The translations under genes were made by a program, and so were the position numbers. Positions 45,052 to 51,502 of a DNA stretch of 51,502 bases are shown piece after piece. The notes under the pieces were generated by a model, which saw only the letters and a program-made list of their open reading frames with translations, did no database searches and had not been told where the DNA came from. Numbering within the stretch: position 1 is the first letter of the stretch; each line of letters begins with the position of its first letter. The stretch comes from Bacteroidota bacterium (GTDB lineage: Bacteria > Bacteroidota > Ignavibacteria > UBA10030 > UBA6906), in the NCBI GenBank assembly GCA_017860635.1, contig JAGDMK010000002.1:1-51502 (forward strand), written 5' to 3'.

Positions 45052-46261
45052 ATGCCCCATGAACTGATCAGAGAGAAGATCCAGCAGGCTACGGCGCTCC
45101 TTCCGGAGTTTGGAATCGATTGCTGGATCACGTTCGTTCGTGAAACGAGCCTGAACGGCGATCCTGTCCTTCCGTACCTCGTGGCATCAGATCTCACATG
45201 GCAGAGTGCGTTGATCTTCGGAGGCGATGATCTTCGGAGGCGATGGCAGCCGGACGGCCGTCGTGGGCAAATACGACCGTCAGATGGTGGTCGACACCGG
45301 CGCCTATGACCGGGTGCTGGATTATGTCGAAGGAATGCGTGCTCCATTGCTGGCAGAACTGGCCAGGCTTGCGCCTCGCCGGATCGCACTCAACTATTCG
45401 ATGGATTCCGAAATCTGTGATGGCATAACGCACGGCATGTATCTCACCATGATGGGATACCTGAGCGAAGCGGGGCTTGCCGACCGTGTTGTTTCTGCGG
45501 AAGGGCTGCTGTCCGCCCTTCGCCAGCGAAAGACCCCCGCTGAACTTGAACGGTTGCGCGAAGCCATTCGCCACACGGAAGAAATCTATGACGCCGCAGA
45601 ACAGTGTATCCGGCCGGGGATGAGTGAAGCCGATGTTGCCGCGTTCATGCGAACAGAGGTGGAGCGCCGGCACCTGGGGTTTGCCTGGGACCCGCACACA
45701 TGTCCGTCTGTCTTTTCCGGTCCGGACACCGCCGGAGCGCACTACGGCCCGACGGGCCGCACCATCGCACATGGCCATGTTCTGAACATGGATTTTGGTG
45801 TGCGTGTTGAGGGATATGTCTCAGACATTCAACGCACGTACTACATCCTGCGCCCGGGAGAGACGCGTGCGCCGGTGGAGGTCGAGCAGGGATTCGCAAC
45901 GATCCGTGATGCCATCGAGAGCGCGCGTGCTGCCATCCGGCCGGGTGTTGAAGGCATCGGAGTGGACTCAGCAGCCCGGACTGCAATCACCAGTCGGGGC
46001 TACGAGGAGTTTCCCCATGCGGTGGGTCATCAGGTCGGGAGGTTTGCGCACGACGGGACCGCGCTGCTGGCACCGGCATGGGAAAAATACGGCCGGAAAC
46101 CCTTTGTGCCGCTTGAAGAAGGAATGGTCTTTACAATTGAGCCGCGCCTGACGGTTGAATCGTACGGCATTGTGACAGTGGAAGAGATGATTGTGGTGAC
46201 ACATGACGGCGCAGAGTACCTTTCCCGACCCCAGACAGCGTTACGGCTCATCCGTGCATAA
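45052..46261 (+). pseudogene. M24 (Xaa-Pro dipeptidase/aminopeptidase) gene, frame broken by 16-bp duplication
   Basis: Two overlapping frames (45052-45309 and 45227-46261) encode the N- and C-terminal parts of one protein. Deleting one copy of the perfect 16-bp tandem duplication at 45213-45244 restores a 397-codon frame reading '[18 protein letters not shown]' across the junction. The N-terminal part is a creatinase-N-type domain. The C-terminal part is the pita-bread metalloprotease domain with all five metal ligands: D and D in 'NMDFGVRVEGYVSDIQR', H in 'HAVGHQVG', E in 'FTIEPRL', E in 'VTVEEMIV'. Such enzymes cleave X-Pro or X-Hyp bonds. The catalytic part starts at an ATG (45227) created at the duplication junction, so it might still be made. 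It is upstream of hypD-like genes, fitting Pro/Hyp peptide degradation. Confidence 0.85.
45213..45244 (+). repeat. Perfect 2 x 16-bp tandem duplication causing frameshift
   Basis: GATCTTCGGAGGCGAT occurs twice in direct contact (45213-45228, 45229-45244). Sixteen is not a multiple of three, so the second copy breaks the peptidase frame. Loss of one copy by slippage would restore it. Confidence 0.97.
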
Positions 46262-47177
46262 CCATACGCCGTCCGTGACAGGAACAATCTTCGATGTCAT
46301 GCGGTTCGCGGTCAATGACGGTCCGGGGATACGAACGACGGTCTTTCTGAAGGGCTGCCTTCTTTCATGCTGGTGGTGCCACAATCCGGAAGGCCTTCAC
46401 CGCGGCATCGAAGTGGCATACAGGGTCGACCGGTGCATTCTCTGTGGCGAATGTGTTGATGCGTGCCCTCACCGCGCGCTTGCCCTGGAGGAAACGCGGG
46501 TGGTGCGTGACGAAGCCCAGTGCGTGCTCTGCGGCTCGTGTGCGGATGCATGTTACACGGAAGCCCAGGAGCGGATCGGACGGGACATCAGCGTGCGGGA
46601 TCTCCTCCAGGAAATTCTGAAGGATCGCGTTTTCTATGATGAGTCAGGAGGGGGAGTGACGTTCTCCGGAGGCGAGCCCCTTCTCCAGTTCGACTTCCTG
46701 CTTGCAGCGCTTTTGGCATGCAAGGAGCAGGAGGTTCACACAGCGGTGGAGACTTCCGGTCTTACATCGACGGAACATCTGGATCGGATACGCGCTGCCA
46801 CGGACCTCTTCCTGTTTGATGTGAAACTCGTGGACGAAGAGCGGCACAAACGATTCACGGGGGTGTCCAATACGCGCATCCTGGAGAACCTCAGGTTCCT
46901 GGCATCCGCCGGTGCGGCTGTGGTTGTGCGCCTCCCGCTCATTCCGGGTGTGAACGATGACGATGCAAACATCGACGCGCTGGCCGAGCTGCTCGCCGGC
47001 CTGGAGACGATTCGGGAGGTGCATCTCCTTCCCTACCATGCCGGTGCGTCGGCCAAGTACCGGAGCCTGGGTATGCGCGCCCGGATGGCAGATGCCCGTC
47101 CGCTGCCACGCGAGCGGGTTGAGGCGATCGCACGGTCGTTGAGTGCGCGTGGCTACACTGTACAGATTGGAGGGTGA
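46254..47177 (+). CDS. Glycyl-radical enzyme activase (radical SAM)
   Basis: 307 residues if started at GTG 46254, overlapping the peptidase stop by 8 bases; ATG 46203 (59-base overlap) and GTG 46275 are alternatives. It reads 'FDVMRFAVNDGPGIRTTVFLKGC', the hallmark of PFL-activase-like enzymes, with the SAM cluster C35-x3-C39-x2-C42. An inserted two-cluster ferredoxin domain has CILCGECVDACP and CVLCGSCADACY, as in activases of non-PFL glycyl radical enzymes. 'FSGGEPLLQFDFL' follows. It abstracts the alpha-hydrogen of Gly760 in the enzyme encoded four bases downstream, installing the radical under anoxic conditions. The tight spacing makes the partner assignment secure. Confidence 0.9.
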   Translation: MHNHTPSVTGTIFDVMRFAVNDGPGIRTTVFLKGCLLSCWWCHNPEGLHRGIEVAYRVDRCILCGECVDACPHRALALEETRVVRDEAQCVLCGSCADACYTEAQERIGRDISVRDLLQEILKDRVFYDESGGGVTFSGGEPLLQFDFLLAALLACKEQEVHTAVETSGLTSTEHLDRIRAATDLFLFDVKLVDEERHKRFTGVSNTRILENLRFLASAGAAVVVRLPLIPGVNDDDANIDALAELLAGLETIREVHLLPYHAGASAKYRSLGMRARMADARPLPRERVEAIARSLSARGYTVQIGG

Positions 47178-47181
47178 CAGA

Positions 47182-49539
47182 ATGACGGAGCGGGTCCGGA
47201 AACTGCGCGAGGTAAGTTGCACCACGCAGCCCTATATCTCCGCCGAACGGGCGCTCCTCGTGACGGAGGCGTACCGCACAATGGGGTTCCATTCGGCGCC
47301 GGTCATGCGGGCACTGGTGTTCAAGTATGTGATGGAACACAAGACCGTCTGTATCAGTCCTGGCGAACTCATTGTCGGAGAGCGCGGACCTGCTCCGCGG
47401 GCAACGCCGACGTATCCGGAAATCTGCTGTCACTCGCTTGAGGACCTCACGATCCTGGACACGCGACCGAAGATCCCCTATGCCGTAAGCGATGAAGTGC
47501 GGAAACACTACACCGAGACAATCATCCCATACTGGAAGGGCAGGACAATCCGTGAAAAGATCTTTGCGGAGATGACGCCGTCATGGCATGATGCCTATGC
47601 GGCGGGGATCTTCACGGAATTCATGGAGCAGCGCGCTCCCGGCCACACAGTGCTGGACGACAAGATCTATCACCGCGGCATGATGGATTTCATCCGGGAG
47701 ATCGATCTTCAGCTGGAGCATCTCGACTACTATAAGGATTCCCTGGCGTACAGCAAGCAGGAGGAATTGCGGGGCATGCGTATAGCTGCGGAGGCCATGA
47801 TACGCTTCGCTGAGCGGCATGCGCTGGCACTCGACCGGGAAGCAAGTCAATGCACAAATCCGCAGCGGCACGGCGAGCTGGCACACCTTGCCGCCATCTG
47901 CCGGAGAGTCCCCGCGCACGCTCCACAGACCTTCCATGAGGCGCTTCAGGCATACTGGTTCATGCATCTCGGCGTGGTGACAGAACTGAATCCGTGGGAC
48001 TCTTTCAATCCCGGGAGGCTGGATCAGCACCTTCTTCCTTTCTATCAGGCCGAAACAGCAAAGGGCACGCTGACAGACGAGCATGCCCGGGAGCTGCTGG
48101 AATGCCTCTGGGTGAAATTTAACAATCAGCCGGCGCCCCCCAAAGTGGGTGTGACGGCCGCCGAAAGCGCAACGTATACCGACTTCGCGAACATCAATTC
48201 GGGCGGCATGCGTCCGGACGGCTCCGACGGCGTAAACGCCGTAACCTACCTCGTGCTGGACGTGATCGACGACATGCGTCTCGTGCAGCCGAGTTCGAAT
48301 ATCCAGCTGAGCAGGAAGAATCCCGATGCATTCCTGAAACGCGCCCTCCGCATTGTCCGCAAAGGATGGGGCCAGCCTTCGATCTTCAATGCCGATGTCG
48401 TGGTCGAAGAAATGCTCAGGCAGGGGAAATCCATAGAAGATGCCCGGTGCGGCGGAACGAGCGGCTGCGTGGAAACGGGGGCATTCGGGAAAGAAAGCTA
48501 CATCCTCACCGGCTATCTCAATTTCCCGAAGATCTTCGAAGTGACATTGCACAACGGAGTCGACCCGCGCTCCGGCAAGTCTATCGGGCTGCGCACAGGC
48601 GACCCTCGATCGTTCCGCTCCTTCGGCGAACTCCTGCAGGCCTATCGTACACAGCTCCGGCATTTCGTCGACATCAAAATACGCGGAAACAATGTCATCG
48701 AGCGTATCTACGCACAGTATGTCCCGACACCGTTCCTCTCCATCCTCATCGACGACTGCATCCGGAACGGCAGAGACTACTCCGATGGCGGCGCGCGCTA
48801 CAACACAAACTACATCCAGGGCGTCGGCATCGGCACGCTGGCCGATTGCTTCTCCGCTGTCAGGACACACGTCTTTGAGACGCATGCGGTGGACATGGAT
48901 GAACTGATGCGCACGATGGAGCAGAATTTCGAGGGGAATGAGCGGCTGCATCAGCTGATGCTGAACCGGACTCCGCGGTACGGGAACGACGACGACCGGG
49001 CAGACGATCTGATGCGCGAAGGCTTCGAGATGTTCTACGAAGCCGTGAACGGCCGGCCGAACACAAAACAGGGCGTCTACCGCATTCAGATGCTCCCGAC
49101 GACGTGCCATGTCTATTTCGGGTCAGTCACGGGAGCAACCCCGGACGGACGTCTGAGCGGCGTGCCCGTTTCTGAAGGGATTTCACCGGTGCAGGGAGCG
49201 GATCGGACAGGGCCGACGGCCGTGCTGCGCTCGGCCGCGAAAATGGACCACGCGCGAACCGGCGGGACACTGCTCAACCAGAAATTCACGCCTGATCTCC
49301 TCGCGGGAGAGGAGGGCATCGAGGATCTGACACGGCTGGTGCGCTCCTATTTCACCATGGGCGGCCACCATATCCAGTTCAACGTCATCGATGCTGCAAC
49401 ACTGCGCGCCGCTCAGCAACATCCTGAACAGCACCGCGACCTGATCGTGAGGGTGGCGGGATACAGCGACTACTTCTGCGATCTGGGAAAGACGCTGCAG
49501 GACGAGATCATCGCGCGGACGGAACACCACTCGTGGTAA
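47182..49539 (+). CDS. hypD: Glycyl radical enzyme, probable trans-4-hydroxy-L-proline dehydratase
   Basis: 785 residues from ATG 47182 (GGAGGG seven bases upstream). The thiyl-radical Cys is C429 in GTSGCVETGAFGKES with base E431, and the glycyl radical is G760 in VRVAGYSDYF. The active-site residues I remember for Clostridioides difficile HypD (H160, S334, D339, F340, C434, E436, Y450, T645, G765) all fall here at exactly minus five: H155, S329, D334, F335, C429, E431, Y445, T640, G760. HypD dehydrates trans-4-hydroxy-L-proline to 1-pyrroline-5-carboxylate, which ProC reduces to proline; no proC lies in the window. Glycerol or choline enzymes carry GCVEP instead of GCVETG. The reference numbering is from memory, but the constant offset over 600 residues makes coincidence very unlikely. 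Confidence 0.85.
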   Translation: MTERVRKLREVSCTTQPYISAERALLVTEAYRTMGFHSAPVMRALVFKYVMEHKTVCISPGELIVGERGPAPRATPTYPEICCHSLEDLTILDTRPKIPYAVSDEVRKHYTETIIPYWKGRTIREKIFAEMTPSWHDAYAAGIFTEFMEQRAPGHTVLDDKIYHRGMMDFIREIDLQLEHLDYYKDSLAYSKQEELRGMRIAAEAMIRFAERHALALDREASQCTNPQRHGELAHLAAICRRVPAHAPQTFHEALQAYWFMHLGVVTELNPWDSFNPGRLDQHLLPFYQAETAKGTLTDEHARELLECLWVKFNNQPAPPKVGVTAAESATYTDFANINSGGMRPDGSDGVNAVTYLVLDVIDDMRLVQPSSNIQLSRKNPDAFLKRALRIVRKGWGQPSIFNADVVVEEMLRQGKSIEDARCGGTSGCVETGAFGKESYILTGYLNFPKIFEVTLHNGVDPRSGKSIGLRTGDPRSFRSFGELLQAYRTQLRHFVDIKIRGNNVIERIYAQYVPTPFLSILIDDCIRNGRDYSDGGARYNTNYIQGVGIGTLADCFSAVRTHVFETHAVDMDELMRTMEQNFEGNERLHQLMLNRTPRYGNDDDRADDLMREGFEMFYEAVNGRPNTKQGVYRIQMLPTTCHVYFGSVTGATPDGRLSGVPVSEGISPVQGADRTGPTAVLRSAAKMDHARTGGTLLNQKFTPDLLAGEEGIEDLTRLVRSYFTMGGHHIQFNVIDAATLRAAQQHPEQHRDLIVRVAGYSDYFCDLGKTLQDEIIARTEHHSW

Positions 49540-49592
49540 TGGATGACCTTTCCGTCACGCTTGCCTATCCGCGGTGACCCGGACCGGGGGGC

Positions 49593-49621
49593 TTGTACTT
49601 AAGTCGAAGGTATCGTATGTT
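49593..49621 (+). promoter_or_regulatory. Possible sigma70-type promoter for tRNA-Val
   Basis: TTGTAC (49593-49598) and TATGTT (49616-49621) with a 17-base spacer. It lies about 130 bp before tRNA-Val, implying an unusually long GC-rich leader (49628-49750) in which I see no gene. Confidence 0.4.
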
Positions 49622-49750
49622 ATACCCCCCGAGCGATCGTGGCGCGTCGGCCGGGCTACCGCGTTTCGGCCGGATAGGGAATGGTGCTCATGATGTGCCG
49701 GGCACCGCGTGCGAGTGCGGCCACGGTCGGGGAGGGCAGACAATGCTTCC

Positions 49751-49825
49751 GGACGCTTAGCTCAGCTGGTTCAGAGCGTCGCCCTTACAAGGCGAAGGTC
49801 GCAGGTTCGAACCCTGCAGCGTCCA
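49751..49825 (+). tRNA. tRNA-Val (anticodon UAC)
   Basis: A 75-base cloverleaf. Acceptor GGACGCT/AGCGTCC with discriminator A. The anticodon stem TCGCC/GGCGA holds loop CTTACAA, so the anticodon is TAC (UAC). The T arm is GCAGGTTCGAACCCTGC. It lies 55 bases before the DUF4920-like gene. Confidence 0.95.
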
Positions 49826-49880
49826 CAGAAACACATCGCCCAATGTTTATTGAATGACAACAGTTTCTAAGGAGGGAAGT

Positions 49881-50345
49881 ATGAGGTTCGTGTTGACGAT
49901 TGTCGCTGTGCTCTGGTGTTCCGCTGCCATCGCTGTTGCAGGAAGCCCCAAAAACTACGGCAAGGCGCTGACGCTCAAGGAGACAACGAAGGTGTCAGAG
50001 ATCCTCGCCGATCCCGCGAAATACAACGGGAAAAAAGTCCGGGTGGAAGGAGCTGTCGTGGAAGTGTGCAAGAAGCGCGGATGCTGGATCACGCTGTCGA
50101 GCGACAAGGAGTTCGAGAGCATTCAATTTAAAGTTGACGACGGGGTGATCGTATTCCCTCTTGACGCCAAAGGCAAAAACGCGGTAGCAGAAGGCATTGT
50201 TTCCGCCAAGACATATTCTGCAGAAGATCTCATCAAGCAGGGGGAACACAAGGCCGAGGAACAGGGGACCACATTCGACCCGTCCACTGTCAAGGGCCCC
50301 AAGACCGTTGTGCGCATCATGGGTGAAGGCGCGGTGATCAAATAG
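49881..50345 (+). CDS. Periplasmic DUF4920-like OB-fold protein
   Basis: 154 residues from ATG 49881, preceded by a near-perfect AAGGAGGG. The signal peptide ends 'SAAIAVAG'. The body reads 'ILADPAKYNGKKVRVEGAVVEVC' then 'KKRGCWITL', typical of DUF4920/OB-fold periplasmic proteins; C63 and C68 form a CxxxxC pair that could bind metal or haem or form a disulfide. Many lysines suit a soluble protein. Its TAG stop overlaps the next GTG start (TAGTG), so it is coupled to the PepSY-type membrane protein, which suggests a role in metal or redox handling at the membrane. Confidence 0.8.
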   Translation: MRFVLTIVAVLWCSAAIAVAGSPKNYGKALTLKETTKVSEILADPAKYNGKKVRVEGAVVEVCKKRGCWITLSSDKEFESIQFKVDDGVIVFPLDAKGKNAVAEGIVSAKTYSAEDLIKQGEHKAEEQGTTFDPSTVKGPKTVVRIMGEGAVIK

Positions 50346-50944
50346 TGGCCGTGGACCGCACCGCATCTCCGTCTCCTCCGCGGAAGGTCAAATGGAGGAA
50401 GTGGAACAACATCCTCCACCGGGATATCGGCTATCTCGTCGTGGCACTGACCCTGGTCTACGGCGTTTCGGGTATTGCAGTCAATCATACGGCCGACTGG
50501 AATCCGAGCTATGCCGTGGAGAAACGGGCTCTGGAAATCGGGCCGCTGGCGGGGGAAACGCGCGATGAACTTGTCAGGGAGGCGCGGGAGCGCCTCCGCC
50601 TGACTGATGAACCGGCCAACACCTTTCGACCCGACCCGGAAACCCTTCAGCTCTTCTACACACGCCTCACATACTCCATCGATATCCCCACCGGCAAAGT
50701 CCTCGTTGAAGAAGTCCGCCCGCGCAGAGTCCTCTTTGAATTCAACCAGCTGCATCTGAACGCTCCGAAGAGGGTCTGGACATATATCGCGGATCTGTAT
50801 GCCGCGAGCCTGATTGTGGTCGCGATAACCGGCATGTTTGTTCTGAAAGGCAAGACGGGCATCACCGGGCGGGGTGCCTGGCTTGTGGGTCTCGGACTCG
50901 CGATACCTCTTCTCTACTGGCTTGTATACATGTACCTCCCCTGA
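50345..50944 (+). CDS. PepSY-associated transmembrane protein
   Basis: 199 residues from GTG 50345, sharing a base with the upstream stop. After a basic N-terminus, helix 1 'RDIGYLVVALTLVYGVSGIAVN' leads into a periplasmic region with a PepSY-like strand pattern ('TLQLFYTRLTYSIDIPTGKVLVEEV', in parts). Helices 2 and 3 ('LYAASLIVVAITGMFVLKG', 'WLVGLGLAIPLLYWLVYMYL') close it. The 'LHRDIG...GIAVNH' and 'LHLNAPKRVWTYIADL' motifs are typical of PepSY_TM proteins linked to iron/siderophore reduction or cytochrome biogenesis. Coupled to the DUF4920-like gene; exact function unknown. Confidence 0.8.
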   Translation: MAVDRTASPSPPRKVKWRKWNNILHRDIGYLVVALTLVYGVSGIAVNHTADWNPSYAVEKRALEIGPLAGETRDELVREARERLRLTDEPANTFRPDPETLQLFYTRLTYSIDIPTGKVLVEEVRPRRVLFEFNQLHLNAPKRVWTYIADLYAASLIVVAITGMFVLKGKTGITGRGAWLVGLGLAIPLLYWLVYMYLP

Positions 50945-51307
50945 TTTCTCACCTGCTGTCGAATATCCCGCACCCGGATCGTCCCACAAGAGTTGGCATT
51001 CCTGCGGGACCGTGGATAACCGCCGTATTTTCCACAGTGCACCACGCTGTTCATGTGGCATGGTCGTTGCATTTGTTTCCAGCGGTGCCGGCATCGTCAG
51101 TCCTCCTTTGCTTGGTGCTGATGTTCCCGTGTGCATCCACCGGCGCGGGCATCGCTTCCGTGACAGATCCCGGGGGCCGGCTGTAATCACCCCGCGGGGT
51201 CGAAAGAACTTCATTTGCACTATCGCCTCTTCTCTGCCTGCGGTGGGATGGGCCGGGAGGAGGCGATGGTGTTTTATCCTCCCAAACTCGAAACTCGGCT
51301 GCACTTC

Positions 51308-51334
51308 TAAACTCCGCTGCACTTCTGCCGATAA
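51308..51334 (+). promoter_or_regulatory. sigma28 (FliA)-type promoter, exact core
   Basis: TAAA (51308-51311), 15 bases, then GCCGATAA (51327-51334). This equals the enterobacterial/Bacillus sigma28 core TAAA-N15-GCCGATAA without mismatch. It overlaps the second unit of the 18-bp repeat. It points to a motility, chemotaxis or flagellin gene at the window's right edge. Confidence 0.55.
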
Positions 51335-51401
51335 TGTAGTCAAAAGGTGGATTTCGCCGGGCAACAGCCAGTCGGGAAGGGAGCGGCAACCTGCTTCCTG
51401 C

Positions 51402-51428
51402 TGAAGAATTCTCCGGTTCTGCCGATAG
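51402..51428 (+). promoter_or_regulatory. Second, weaker sigma28-like promoter
   Basis: TGAA (51402-51405), 15 bases, GCCGATAG (51421-51428): one mismatch in each element and the same spacing as the exact site 94 bases upstream. It lies 70 bases before the start codon at the edge. Confidence 0.35.
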
Positions 51429-51497
51429 TAGTAATGACGAAGGCCTCGGTAAGGGCCCGTGAAAAAACGATTACATTCCTAGAAAGGGGATGGCAGC

Positions 51498-51502
51498 ATG
51501 GC
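51498..51502 (+). CDS. Start of a gene running off the window
   Basis: ATG 51498 with AAAGGGG eight bases upstream; only 'Met-Ala...' is visible. The two sigma28-like promoters before it suggest a flagellin or other late motility gene. ATG 51490 is a less likely start because the ribosome site touches it. Confidence 0.35.

Larger units (their letters stand above)
50945..51497 (+). other. Gene-free stretch of about 550 bp
   Basis: No frame here has a convincing ribosome site or protein pattern on either strand. It holds a pair of inverted DnaA-box-like 9-mers (51011-51019 and 51028-51036, one mismatch each), an 18-bp direct repeat (51291-51308 and 51309-51326, one mismatch) and two sigma28-like promoters, listed separately. 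Confidence 0.6.

Noticed and set aside
45213-45309. Programmed ribosomal frameshift in the peptidase gene
   Set aside because: No slippery heptamer or downstream structure. The exact 16-bp duplication explains the break fully.
47581-49110. A 509-codon minus-strand open frame opposite the HypD-like gene
   Set aside because: Antisense shadow of a GC-rich coding sequence. The plus strand has a full set of catalytic residues; the minus frame has no protein pattern.
51011-51036. Replication origin from two DnaA-box-like 9-mers
   Set aside because: Only two one-mismatch boxes, no AT-rich unwinding region and no dnaA, dnaN or gidA gene near. Chance or a small hairpin is more likely.
50123-51364. 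A 413-codon minus-strand open frame at the right end
   Set aside because: Overlaps the DUF4920-like and PepSY genes in antisense, with low-complexity Pro/Arg-rich content and no ribosome site.

Overview
Organism. The window looks like a chromosome segment from a lineage near the Bacteroidota/Chlorobiota border (Ignavibacteria, Kapabacteria, Kryptonia, Calditrichota or a similar uncultured group). Four secreted proteins end in a type IX secretion (T9SS)-like tail with the PNPF/PNPY turn and a terminal strand (genes ending at 847, 6933, 21183 and 34045). There is a PorV/PorQ-like outer-membrane barrel and a TonB-dependent receptor with an N-terminal carboxypeptidase-regulatory domain. The DNA is moderately GC-rich. 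There is no SusD, no phage or transposon gene and no CRISPR array.

Region 1 (1-31.9 kb) is one long plus-strand carbohydrate-acquisition locus. It runs: a T9SS-exported carbohydrate-binding protein (5'-truncated); TonB receptor; an 1100-residue surface protein; PorV-like barrel; a SurA-like chaperone; a sugar ABC importer (lipoprotein plus two permeases, no ATPase); three secreted proteins with predicted alpha/alpha-hairpin barrels, one fused to Ig-like and LamG domains; a zinc sugar/polyol dehydrogenase; cytoplasmic GH2 beta-mannosidase; two GH130 phosphorylases; and a secreted esterase. The GH2/GH130 set points to beta-mannosides, entering by TonB then ABC transport and split by hydrolysis and phosphorolysis in the cytoplasm. 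It ends with an unassigned trio: a membrane-anchored radical SAM enzyme translationally coupled to a 636-residue lipoprotein, then an outer-membrane-type protein.

Region 2 (31.9-41.2 kb) is mixed: an FG-GAP repeat T9SS cargo, tRNA-Gly(CCC) with a clear promoter, a small orphan protein, a minus-strand secreted GH51 arabinofuranosidase, a YD-repeat protein, a TPR protein and a GT4 glycosyltransferase. A 27-bp minisatellite separates the last two.

Region 3 (41.4-44.9 kb) is a membrane/signalling group behind a good sigma70-type promoter: a four-helix membrane protein, a ClpX-like zinc-finger microprotein, a HisKA_2-type sensor kinase and a small four-helix transporter subunit.

Region 4 (45-49.5 kb) is the most striking. 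An M24 (Xaa-Pro type) peptidase gene, frame-broken by a perfect 16-bp tandem duplication, lies directly upstream of a glycyl-radical activase and a glycyl radical enzyme. Every active-site residue I remember for trans-4-hydroxy-L-proline dehydratase (HypD) is present at a constant -5 offset. This suggests anaerobic catabolism of hydroxyproline-containing peptides.

Region 5 (49.6-51.5 kb) holds tRNA-Val(UAC), a DUF4920-like periplasmic protein, a PepSY-type membrane protein and a 550-bp gene-free stretch. That stretch carries an exact sigma28 (FliA)-type promoter, probably driving the gene that starts at the window edge.
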